Counted from the first letter of the stretch, positions 1 through 5,812 are shown. The stretch is DNA of 6,106 nucleotides from AC-9 sp051984395 (GCA_051984395.1 JBPYEZ010000145.1:1-6106); one strand, 5' to 3'. Notes: generated from the sequence alone by a model not told the origin. Translations and numbers: made by a program.

Positions 1-414
1 GGCGGCGGCTGTTTCGTACAAGTAGGTGAAGAAGACGACGATGTCGAACTCGGCGGCATAGGTCTCGAGCCACCCCTCCAGCCCGGCCAGGTCCGGTCCC
101 TGGAGTCGCATCCACTCCCGCTGGAGGTAGTACGGGACCGGCTTTCGACCGTTCACGACGCGATCATGGAGCGGACCGAACAGGGTGAAGTCTCGGGGAC
201 GGCGGACGGGCAGGCGGTGGACCACGACGTCGTCGAGCACGTCGGTTCCCGGCGAGTAGCTGTCCGCCCAGTCCACATAGCTGACCGCACTGCTGGTGAG
301 GACCTCGACGTCGTGGCCCCGACGGGCCAAGCGGGTGGCGAACTGCCGACACGCCAGCTCGGCGCCACCGGCGACCTCTTCCCCATAGCGCTGCACCACG
401 AAGAGCAGTCGCAT
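1..414 (-). CDS. GT4-type glycosyltransferase, N-terminal 138 residues (3' part outside window)
   Basis: Partial gene: the reading frame stays open to the left edge, so only the N-terminal half of the usual two-domain GT-B fold is visible. It starts MRLLFVVQRYGEEVAGGAEL and continues with RRGHDVEVLT. This is the usual first beta strand, glycine-rich loop (GGAE) and second strand of the acceptor-binding domain of GT4 glycosyltransferases. The donor-binding EX7E region is not in the window. The ATG at 414-412 overlaps the TGA of the upstream gene as TGATG and has no good Shine-Dalgarno site, so translation is probably coupled. It lacks the RPEP and YHxLTP signatures of the other two GTs here, so it belongs to a different GT4 subgroup. 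It likely transfers a sugar from a nucleotide-activated donor onto a lipid-linked or polysaccharide acceptor at the cytoplasmic face of the membrane. Donor and acceptor cannot be told. Confidence 0.85.
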   Translation of the reverse strand, partial: MRLLFVVQRYGEEVAGGAELACRQFATRLARRGHDVEVLTSSAVSYVDWADSYSPGTDVLDDVVVHRLPVRRPRDFTLFGPLHDRVVNGRKPVPYYLQREWMRLQGPDLAGLEGWLETYAAEFDIVVFFTYLYETAAA

Positions 415-1490
415 CACGAGGCCACCGATTGCAGGTGACCGACAAGGGAGCTCACCGTTTTGTCGTGGTCGAGCTCGGCGAGGCGCGCCCGTCCGCCGGC
501 CGCGAGGTCGGCACGCACGCCCTCGTCCCTCGTGAGCACGGCCATTGCTTCGGCCGCGACCAGCGGACCGTCACCTCGCTCCAGCAGGAGTCCCGCTCCC
601 CCGAGGATCTCCGGAACGGCACCGAAGGCCCGCGCCAGCACGGGAACCTCGAAGGCCATCGCCTCGAGAAGCGGTGAACCCGACCCGCCATGCTCACTCG
701 CAGTGACGAACACGTCTGCCGCTCGGTAGCAGGCGACCAGTGACTCGACGCTCATCTCCCCTATGAAGTGCGCACGCCCAAGTTGCAGCTCTGCCGCGTA
801 GGCATCGAGGATCCTGTGGTAGGGCTCGAGGCCATCCGTTCCGACGAGCAGCAGGTGGGCTCGCGGCTCGAGATAGGTCACCAGGGCGTGGTAGGCGGTG
901 AGGAGCCAGTCGGGGCGGTCTTGCGGCAGCAGGTCGCCCACGAAGAGGAACCGGGGCCCGTCGAGACAAGCCAGATAGGCCTCCATGTCGGGGTCGGGAG
1001 CGACACGCACAAGTGCGGAGGGATCGACGGTGGGAGGGCTCACGACGACCTGCCGATAGCCCAGCGCACGAAGCTCACCAGCGTCGAGCTCCGAGTCGGC
1101 GACGGCCAGAGCGGTTCGGTCGGCGAGCCCGGCCAGCTGCTGGCGACCGGAATCGAGCAGAGCGGCGAAGCTCGGGTCGTACGGCGCCACATGCGCACCC
1201 GGCGTCAGGTCGTGGTAGACGATCGCCAGCGGCTCCGGGCGCTCCTTCAGGAACGAGAGCACCCGATCCTCACCAATCGACGGGTGATAGACGAGCAGAT
1301 CGGCGCGTCTGTGATCGACGGCGCGGTCGAAGCTGTCGAGGGGACGGACACAGTCGGCAAGGCTCGGATCGACACGGCGGGCGAAGATCTCCGATGCTCC
1401 GAGTCGCCGCAGCTCGGTCCGCAGATCAAGGGCGGCCTTCGTTCTGGCGTCACCGCTCGACGCCACCGCCAGGACCTGGTGGACCTCCAT
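414..1490 (-). CDS. Degenerate GT4-family glycosyltransferase-like protein
   Basis: 358 residues, a normal length for GT4. The whole chain aligns with the GT4 at 2658-3854: VHQ near the start, SIG then RPEP (about 84-87), YHDLTP (92-97), LFVG (182-185), YRAADVFV (255-262), PLLEAM (273-278) and GAVPE (270s-290s region). It is clearly a GT-B protein of the same subgroup. Key donor-site residues are changed, however. The R-x4-K pair that grips the nucleotide-sugar diphosphate is D186 and D191. The first Glu of EX7E is Gly268 (SEHGGSGSPLLE), while the second, Glu276, remains. It may be inactive, may use E266 instead, or may serve as a partner subunit. The reading frame is otherwise intact and does not look like a decaying pseudogene. 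The start was taken as ATG 1490, which overlaps the upstream stop as TGATG. An in-frame GTG at 1493 is the alternative. The stop overlaps the next GT gene in the same TGATG way. Confidence 0.88.
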   Translation of the reverse strand: MEVHQVLAVASSGDARTKAALDLRTELRRLGASEIFARRVDPSLADCVRPLDSFDRAVDHRRADLLVYHPSIGEDRVLSFLKERPEPLAIVYHDLTPGAHVAPYDPSFAALLDSGRQQLAGLADRTALAVADSELDAGELRALGYRQVVVSPPTVDPSALVRVAPDPDMEAYLACLDGPRFLFVGDLLPQDRPDWLLTAYHALVTYLEPRAHLLLVGTDGLEPYHRILDAYAAELQLGRAHFIGEMSVESLVACYRAADVFVTASEHGGSGSPLLEAMAFEVPVLARAFGAVPEILGGAGLLLERGDGPLVAAEAMAVLTRDEGVRADLAAGGRARLAELDHDKTVSSLVGHLQSVAS

Positions 1491-2698
1491 CACCTGGTGG
1501 CGATGAGGGCGTAGTCCTGGGGGCCGAGCAACAGACCGTTCAAACGACGGATGTTGGCCGCCCGGGCGGCCTCCCCGTCCGACTCCTCCTCCAGGAGGTC
1601 CTCGTCGGGCGGCGGCGTGCGCCAGAGAATCTCCACCCGACGGAACCCTGCCTCCCGGGCCAGGAAATCGAGATAGGCGGGGTGCACCGGCCGTGGCCGG
1701 GTCGGATCCACGTAGAAGGGATGGCTCATGGCATACAGCGACTGCGGGTTCACCGTCTCGATCACCAACGAGCCACCAGGGCGCAGCTTGTCCCGGGCGA
1801 GCAGGACGACCTCGGCGGCCTCCTGCGGCGCCAGGTGCTCGATCACCTGGATCAGGACGACGCCTCCCAACGAGCCGTCGACCACCTCACCGAGGCGGGC
1901 GACCCCGTCCCCCTGCTCCACCGACAACCCTCGGGCCTGGGCATCCTCGGCCAGCACCGGGTCGAGCTCGACGCCCGACGCTTGCACGCCGATCTCCTTC
2001 AGGAGGGCGAGGAACTCCCCTCGACCGCAGCCGACGTCCAGGATCGGACCCGACTCGGCCAGCCGCTCGGCCAGATCGCGATAGCGCTCGGACAGCTCGG
2101 TCCACGTCCCCCGGAGCTCCTCGGCGAGCCGACCCGTCGAGAACCACGGCCGGAACCGCCGACGAGCCTCCGCCGCCTCCAAGGCCTCGACGCGTCGGTG
2201 GAGGTCGGCCAGCCCGCCGGTGGAATCGACCGGAGCTCGTTCGAAGGTGGCCAGCCGCTCGACGATCGTGTCCACCATGGCGACCAGATCAGGGTGCTGG
2301 TGCTCGGGCTGCTCGGCCATCGGGTCGACGAGGGCGTCCAGGACCTCGAGCAGGGCGTCGGCGAACTGCTGGACCTGGTCGAGGATCGCCTGAGTCTGAC
2401 GCCGGGTGACCTGAGACACCACCCGGTGAGCGGCGCTCCCGCCCGGGATGTTCGACGTGACCGGGATCCGTCCCGAGCGGAAGGACGAGAAGGCGGCCAG
2501 GCGGTCCATCTTGGACTGCAACCGCGACTGGTCCCTACCGGCTCTGGTCGTCACGACCCGGCGGAAATGCGTCTCCAGATCGGCTTCCAGGCCGGGGGGA
2601 TAGGCACCGGTCCGCCGGCGCTCCTCGACCCGTCGGCGAAGGGTCTCGAGCAGCTCGTCACGGTCGATCGGCACCGGCGGGCTCTGCTGCTCGTCCAC
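1490..2698 (-). CDS. Class I SAM-dependent methyltransferase, WbdD-like, with helical N-terminal domain
   Basis: 402 residues. Residues 1-180 are charged and mostly helical, with a possible coiled coil around 140-180, and share order and motifs with the N-terminus of the protein at 3851-4930 (SN-x-hydrophobic stretch near 82-95, then a long amphipathic helix). The catalytic domain follows: motif I ILDVGCGRGEF (219-229), an acidic residue after strand 2 (E244), the motif VIEHL (285-289), LRPGG (305-309), and FYVDPTRPRPVHP (328-340). The last signature recalls the FYLDPTHQRP segment of the methyltransferase domain of WbdD, which caps O-antigen chains in some E. coli serotypes. Expected role: methyl transfer to a sugar or sugar phosphate of a surface glycan, in the cytoplasm or at the membrane face. 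The actual acceptor is unknown. GTG 2698 is the most upstream start, since an in-frame TGA lies at 2720-2722. It overlaps the preceding gene by 41 nt. GTG 2674 would shorten the overlap to 17 nt. No clear Shine-Dalgarno site is seen for either. Confidence 0.9.
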   Translation of the reverse strand: MDEQQSPPVPIDRDELLETLRRRVEERRRTGAYPPGLEADLETHFRRVVTTRAGRDQSRLQSKMDRLAAFSSFRSGRIPVTSNIPGGSAAHRVVSQVTRRQTQAILDQVQQFADALLEVLDALVDPMAEQPEHQHPDLVAMVDTIVERLATFERAPVDSTGGLADLHRRVEALEAAEARRRFRPWFSTGRLAEELRGTWTELSERYRDLAERLAESGPILDVGCGRGEFLALLKEIGVQASGVELDPVLAEDAQARGLSVEQGDGVARLGEVVDGSLGGVVLIQVIEHLAPQEAAEVVLLARDKLRPGGSLVIETVNPQSLYAMSHPFYVDPTRPRPVHPAYLDFLAREAGFRRVEILWRTPPPDEDLLEEESDGEAARAANIRRLNGLLLGPQDYALIATR

Positions 2699-3854
2699 GC
2701 TGGCGAGATGGTACAGGAGTCATGCTTGAGGGACCCTCGCCGACGACCCCGCTCGCCACCTCGCCACTCACGGTCTCCTCGATGACGGCGGCGAGCTGAG
2801 CCCGGCTTCGAGCCGGGCTCAGCTCCTCCAACCGGCCCTCCCCCGCCTCGGCCAGAGCCTTGCGGACGGCCGCGTCCTCCACGAGACGATGCAAGGCGGC
2901 GGCGACGAGGGCCGGACCCTTGGCGGGAAGGACCACCCCTGCGGCTCCCACGGTCTCGGGCACGGCTCCGGCGCCGTAAGCCAGGATCGGGATGCGGTGG
3001 TACATGGCCTCCAGGAGGGGGACACCGAACCCTTCGTGCTCAGAGCAGGAGACGAAGACGTCGGCGGCGCGGTAGTAGGCGGTCAGCTCGCTCTGACTGA
3101 CCGACCCGGCAAGGTTCACCGCGTGGGCGAGGTCGAGATCGGCCACCAGGCGACCCAGCGCATCCCGGTAGGCCTGCGACGACACACCACCCACGAGATG
3201 AAGGCGGGCGTGCGGGTCATACGTTCGCCGGTACGCCGCCAGCGCCTTCACCAGGTCGTGCTGGGCCTTGCTGGGCGAGATCCGCCCCACGAACAACAGA
3301 TTGGCCCCACCCCGTTCACGCTCGGCACGAAGGTGGTCGAGCGTCTGCCGGTCCGGTGGCCGTTCGAAGGAGTCCAGGTCGAAGAGCGGCGGGGCGACCG
3401 CTGTCCTCCGACAGCCCCGCTCGATCAGCTCCTCCTGGCCGTACCTCGACATGGCGATGCCGAGCTCGGCCGTCGGCGCCAGTCGCGAGAGCTGGTGGCT
3501 GCCGACCGTGACGGCATGAACGGCACGGTCGTCCCACCGCTCGAGGAGCCCGGCAGGGGTGAGGCAGTGGTACGCAAGGAGCTTCGGCTCCGGTCGCCCG
3601 GCGATGTAGTCACCCATCAGGTTGCCGATCGAGAACTGGTAGAGAAGCCACGTCCCGCCTCCGGTGCCGCGCCGGGCCCGGTAGCTGCGAAAGGGGTGAG
3701 CCCGACCGGCGAGCGCGGCGTCGGCTTCGGCCACGAAGATCTTCGAGTCGAATCCCATCCCCTGGAGCACCTCTTGCACCATGAGGGTGTGGGTCCCGAC
3801 CGCGTCCCTGCCGGCGAGCACGGGCACGAACTGGTGGACGGCGCTCGGTCTCAT
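2658..3854 (-). CDS. GT4-family glycosyltransferase with intact catalytic motifs
   Basis: 398 residues. The N-terminal acceptor domain begins MRPSAVHQFVPVLAGRDAVG and contains SIGN (75-78), RPEP (87-90) and YHCLTP (95-100), marks of a GT4 subgroup often found in surface-polysaccharide clusters. The C-terminal donor domain has LLFVGRISPSK (186-196) with R191 and K196 for the donor diphosphate, YRAADVFVSC (261-270), and a full EX7E motif with E274 and E282 in SEHEGFGVPLLEAM. Retaining sugar transfer from an NDP-sugar is expected; the sugar is unknown. The start was set at ATG 3854, which overlaps the upstream stop as ATGA. The frame is open for 91 more codons upstream, but that stretch is a shadow of the previous gene, Gly/Arg-rich and without GT features. 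Residues from about 370 on form a low-complexity tail (SRQRGRAAEPAGADRP) that reads into the next gene, giving a 41-nt overlap. A perfect inverted repeat lies in the codons for residues 344-354. Confidence 0.92.
   Translation of the reverse strand: MRPSAVHQFVPVLAGRDAVGTHTLMVQEVLQGMGFDSKIFVAEADAALAGRAHPFRSYRARRGTGGGTWLLYQFSIGNLMGDYIAGRPEPKLLAYHCLTPAGLLERWDDRAVHAVTVGSHQLSRLAPTAELGIAMSRYGQEELIERGCRRTAVAPPLFDLDSFERPPDRQTLDHLRAERERGGANLLFVGRISPSKAQHDLVKALAAYRRTYDPHARLHLVGGVSSQAYRDALGRLVADLDLAHAVNLAGSVSQSELTAYYRAADVFVSCSEHEGFGVPLLEAMYHRIPILAYGAGAVPETVGAAGVVLPAKGPALVAAALHRLVEDAAVRKALAEAGEGRLEELSPARSRAQLAAVIEETVSGEVASGVVGEGPSSMTPVPSRQRGRAAEPAGADRP
2793..2825. repeat. Perfect 15-bp inverted repeat with 3-nt loop inside the GT4 gene
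   Basis: On the plus strand the left arm GAGCTGAGCCCGGCT (2793-2807) and right arm AGCCGGGCTCAGCTC (2811-2825) are exact reverse complements around the loop TCG. In the minus-strand mRNA this would be a very stable hairpin covering codons for ELSPA-R-SRAQL, residues 344-354 of the glycosyltransferase. It lies about 95 nt upstream of the GTG start of the following methyltransferase gene. No run of U follows it, so it is not a standard intrinsic terminator. The encoded residues look normal for the C-terminal helix of GT4 enzymes, so the symmetry may come from codon choice or from a function at the RNA or DNA level. Confidence 0.9.
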
Positions 3855-4930
3855 CCTCGCCACACACCCACGATCGCGAAGGACGTCGCCGGGAACAGCA
3901 GCTCGTCCAGCCGGGCGAGGTTGGAGTTCACGGCGGTCCACGCCGACCTCGCTGCGTCCCATGCCGGGCCCGACCCCGTCACCGGCTTGAGGGAGTCGGC
4001 GGGACGTCCGGCTTGCACCCTGATCGACGAGAACCCCTGGCGCTCGAGCAGGTAGGCCCACGTCTGGGCATGGAGCGGACGCCCCGGCGACAGATCCGCC
4101 TCCACCGCCGAGACGGACCGTCCCCACGTGTCCGGGTTGACGCAGAGCAGAACGAGCACACCTCCGACGCGCAGGGCTCGGGCGGACATGCCCACCAGGT
4201 CGCTCTGGGCACCGACCGTGAGGTGATCGAGGAAGCCGCTGAGGACCAGACCACCCAGTGAGGCTGCCTCCAACGAGCCCAGATGCTCGAGCGGGGGGGT
4301 CAAGCGCACATCGACGTCGGCACGCGCGGCACGATCGAGCGCGTCGGGACGCGGATCGATGCCGTACACGTCCACTCCGGCATCGGCCAGGGCACGCAAC
4401 AGCGCGCCGTCACCGCACTCGGTGTGCAGAGCTCGTCCCTCGATCCCGGACATGAGCTCGACAACCAGGCTCACCCACTCGTCCAGATCGACCGCGCCGG
4501 CGGAGACTCCACGCGACGCCGAGAGCCTGCGCTTGACCTCGGTGTCCCGCTCGAGCCCGGAGAGCCGGTCGTCGATCGAGTGAAGGGCCTTCGTCGTGGC
4601 CGACGTGAACCGCGTGACCTGCTGCACGACATGTCCGAAGTACCACGAGACGAGACTGCGAACGACCCGCTTCGGCACCTCGCCGAGCAAGAGGTTCGAT
4701 GCCACCGGCGCCTCGATGTCGATGTGCCCGGCCTCCTCCGCCAGCTCGATCGAGCCGTCAGCGCTCCCGTGCTCCGACCGGCCGGGCGTGAGCCGTTCGA
4801 ATGCCTCGTCGAGCTGACGCTCGAAGCTCGGCAGGAGGTCGCCCTCGACACGCCGCCGCCGAAGCTCCTCGTCGATCTCCGACCGGAGCCGCGCCTGGAG
4901 CCGCGCGCCGTCCTCCTCCGCTCCGCTCAC
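3851..4930 (-). CDS. Degenerate SAM-methyltransferase-like protein with helical N-terminal domain
   Basis: 359 residues. Residues 1-135 are charged and helical and resemble the N-terminus of the methyltransferase at 1490-2698: an Arg/Glu-rich helix, an SN-hydrophobic segment (79-95), then a long helix. The C-terminal Rossmann-like half also aligns with it: LGG-hydrophobic strand, FLDHL (233-237) for VIEHL, LRVGGVLVLL (253-262) for LRPGG, and VNP (264-266). Motif I is altered to LHTECGDG (168-175). The usual Asp is H169 and the first Gly is E171; the remaining CGxG and the strand-2 acid D192 are kept. The FYxDPT block of the paralogue is missing. SAM binding is therefore doubtful, and a structural or regulatory role is possible. 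The start is GTG 4930; the frame has no other start codon before an upstream stop at 5012-5014. A GGAGGAG lies 11 nt upstream. It is the first gene of the operon and its TGA overlaps the next ATG as ATGA. Confidence 0.85.
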   Translation of the reverse strand: MSGAEEDGARLQARLRSEIDEELRRRRVEGDLLPSFERQLDEAFERLTPGRSEHGSADGSIELAEEAGHIDIEAPVASNLLLGEVPKRVVRSLVSWYFGHVVQQVTRFTSATTKALHSIDDRLSGLERDTEVKRRLSASRGVSAGAVDLDEWVSLVVELMSGIEGRALHTECGDGALLRALADAGVDVYGIDPRPDALDRAARADVDVRLTPPLEHLGSLEAASLGGLVLSGFLDHLTVGAQSDLVGMSARALRVGGVLVLLCVNPDTWGRSVSAVEADLSPGRPLHAQTWAYLLERQGFSSIRVQAGRPADSLKPVTGSGPAWDAARSAWTAVNSNLARLDELLFPATSFAIVGVWRG

Positions 4931-4950
4931 CGGGTCGCCCGCTCCTCCAT
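4927..4950 (-). CDS. Possible 7-codon leader ORF coupled to the operon's first gene
   Basis: ATG 4950 opens a reading frame encoding MEERATR. Its TGA (4929-4927) overlaps the GTG start of the methyltransferase-like gene as GTGA. It is preceded by GGAGG (4957-4961) with a 6-nt spacer, a better ribosome site than the 11-nt-spaced GGAGGAG serving the GTG. A ribosome could start here, stop, and restart on the GTG. The peptide shows no attenuation-type codon run. It may equally be chance, since the second GGAGG itself forms the GAGGAG codons of the mini-ORF. Confidence 0.3.
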   Translation of the reverse strand: MEERATR

Positions 4951-4984
4951 CGATCGCCTCCGACCTCCCCCGCGGTCCAAACGG

Positions 4985-4998
4985 GGCGGAGTACCGCC
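4985..4998 (-). other. Small hairpin in the presumed 5' leader of the operon
   Basis: GGCGG and CCGCC (4994-4998 and 4985-4989 on the minus strand) flank a 4-nt loop TACT. This sits between the predicted transcription start near 5002 and the ribosome-binding region at 4942-4961. It is short and in GC-rich sequence, so its significance is weak. Confidence 0.25.
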
Positions 4999-5008
4999 GG
5001 GCTGGATC

Positions 5009-5014
5009 AGGCTA
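5009..5014 (-). promoter_or_regulatory. Putative -10 element for the glycosyl/methyltransferase operon
   Basis: Minus strand reads GGCACGGTAGCCTGATCC. TAGCCT matches the actinobacterial -10 pattern TAnnnT and would place transcription start near 5002, giving a leader of about 70 nt before the GTG at 4930. No convincing -35 hexamer is seen in the GC-rich upstream stretch. It lies in the only sizeable gap in front of the operon. Confidence 0.4.
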
Positions 5015-5054
5015 CCGTGCCGGCCGGGGCATCCCGCGGCATGCTGGGCGGCCA

Positions 5055-5096
5055 CCCGTCCCAGCCGGCCCCGTCGGTTCCGGGACTCAGGACGGG
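5055..5096 (-). terminator. Possible stem-loop downstream of clpP, no U-tract
   Basis: In the 181-nt gap after clpP, CCCGTCC (minus strand, from 5096) can pair with GGACGGG (ending 5055). A competing stem GGCCCGTC with GACGGGGCC, one bulge, is also possible. It starts 16 nt after the clpP stop. No T-run follows, so it is at best a weak or Rho-assisted end. The rest of the gap shows only the operon promoter and leader described separately. Confidence 0.25.
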
Positions 5097-5111
5097 CCAC
5101 GGCACCGGCTC

Positions 5112-5753
5112 TCAGGTGGTGATGCTGGTCGCCACCGAGCGCTCGATCACCTGGTCGATGAAGCCGTAGTCCCGCGCCTCCTCGGCGGTGAACCAGCGGT
5201 CCCGGTCGGAATCGGTCTCGATCCGCTCGACGGGCTGCCCGGTGTGGAACGCGATCCGCTCGGCCATCATGCGCTTGAGGTAGACGATCTGCTCCGCCTG
5301 GATGGCGATGTCGGCGGCCTGGCCCTGCATCTGGCCCGAGGGCTGGTGCATGAGGATGCGGGAGTGCGGTAGGGCATACCGCTTGCCTGGGGCGCCGGAG
5401 CACAGGAGGAACTGCCCCATGGAGGCCGCCAGCCCGACGCAGATCGTGGCCACGTCGCACCGCACGTACTGCATGGTGTCGTAGATGGCCAGCCCGTCGG
5501 TCACCGACCCACCCGGTGAGTTGATGTAGAGGGCGATGTCGCGCTCGCGGTCCTCGGCCTCGAGGAGCAGCAGCTGGGCGCAGATGAGGTTGGCCGACCC
5601 CTGGTCGACCTGGCTGCCGAGGAAGACGATGCGCTCCTTGAGCAGGCGCTGGTAGATGTCGCTGGCGCGATCGGTGGAACCGAGCTGACCCGTCGGCGTG
5701 AGGCCTGGCGGCGGTGTCTCGAGGTGGGACTGGGGTGGGTCCGTGGTGGCCAT
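5112..5753 (-). CDS. clpP: ATP-dependent Clp protease proteolytic subunit, ClpP1-like
   Basis: 213 residues from ATG 5753, the usual length for ClpP. ClpP is the serine peptidase chamber that degrades proteins fed by ClpX or ClpC ATPases in the cytoplasm. The catalytic triad is present; numbered from this ATG it is Ser111 in GLAASMGQF, His136 in HSRILMHQPSG and Asp185 in DSDRDRWF. YINSPGGSVTDG and IYDTMQYVRCD are also typical. ERIVFLGSQV, PHSRILMHQP, AADIAIQAEQ and DSDRDRWFTA are closest, from memory, to mycobacterial ClpP1 rather than ClpP2. The N-terminal tail before DIYQRLLKER is Pro/Thr-rich and would be partly processed or form the axial loop. An in-frame GTG at 5759 is an alternative start. 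ATG is preferred because a TAGCAT -10 box sits just upstream and no Shine-Dalgarno site is visible. No clpP2 or clpX lies on either side within the window. Confidence 0.96.
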   Translation of the reverse strand: MATTDPPQSHLETPPPGLTPTGQLGSTDRASDIYQRLLKERIVFLGSQVDQGSANLICAQLLLLEAEDRERDIALYINSPGGSVTDGLAIYDTMQYVRCDVATICVGLAASMGQFLLCSGAPGKRYALPHSRILMHQPSGQMQGQAADIAIQAEQIVYLKRMMAERIAFHTGQPVERIETDSDRDRWFTAEEARDYGFIDQVIERSVATSITT

Positions 5754-5761
5754 GGGCACAA

Positions 5762-5767
5762 ATGCTA
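5762..5767 (-). promoter_or_regulatory. Putative -10 element of clpP, suggesting a leaderless start
   Basis: Minus strand reads CCGGCCGGTAGCATTTGTGCCCATG. TAGCAT fits TAnnnT and ends 8 nt before the ATG at 5753, so the transcript would begin at or within about two bases of the start codon. This agrees with the missing Shine-Dalgarno site. No clear -35 is seen. Confidence 0.4.
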
Positions 5768-5812
5768 CCGGCCGGGGCCCCCGACGTCGGCCTTCCGGGC
5801 GCCGGGCGCCGC

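Noticed and set aside
1491..1493. GTG 1493 as start of the degenerate GT4 gene
   Set aside because: It is possible, but ATG 1490 follows directly and makes the same TGATG junction as the next gene pair. The difference is one residue.
768..1514. Plus-strand open frame of 248 codons opposite the degenerate GT4 gene
   Set aside because: It mirrors the codon pattern of the real gene on the minus strand and shows no domain.
1013..2785. Very long open frame on the plus strand (590 codons) opposite the methyltransferase and GT genes
   Set aside because: Its translation is Arg/Pro/Gly/Asp-rich without recognisable domains and lies antisense to clearly conserved enzymes. Such frames are common in high-GC DNA.
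2889..4055. Plus-strand open frame of 388 codons opposite the intact GT4 gene
   Set aside because: Low-complexity His/Gly/Arg-rich translation with no family features, antisense to a gene with complete GT4 motifs.
3855..4127. N-terminal extension of the intact GT4 by 91 residues
   Set aside because: The extension lies wholly within the preceding gene in another frame and is Gly/Arg-rich. The ATG at 3854 gives the expected GT4 N-terminus and an ATGA junction.
4927..5460. Minus-strand frame of 177 codons crossing the clpP 3' half and the gap
   Set aside because: Most of it is the alternate frame of clpP. Only its last seven codons, preceded by an ATG and a ribosome site, merit mention as a mini-ORF.
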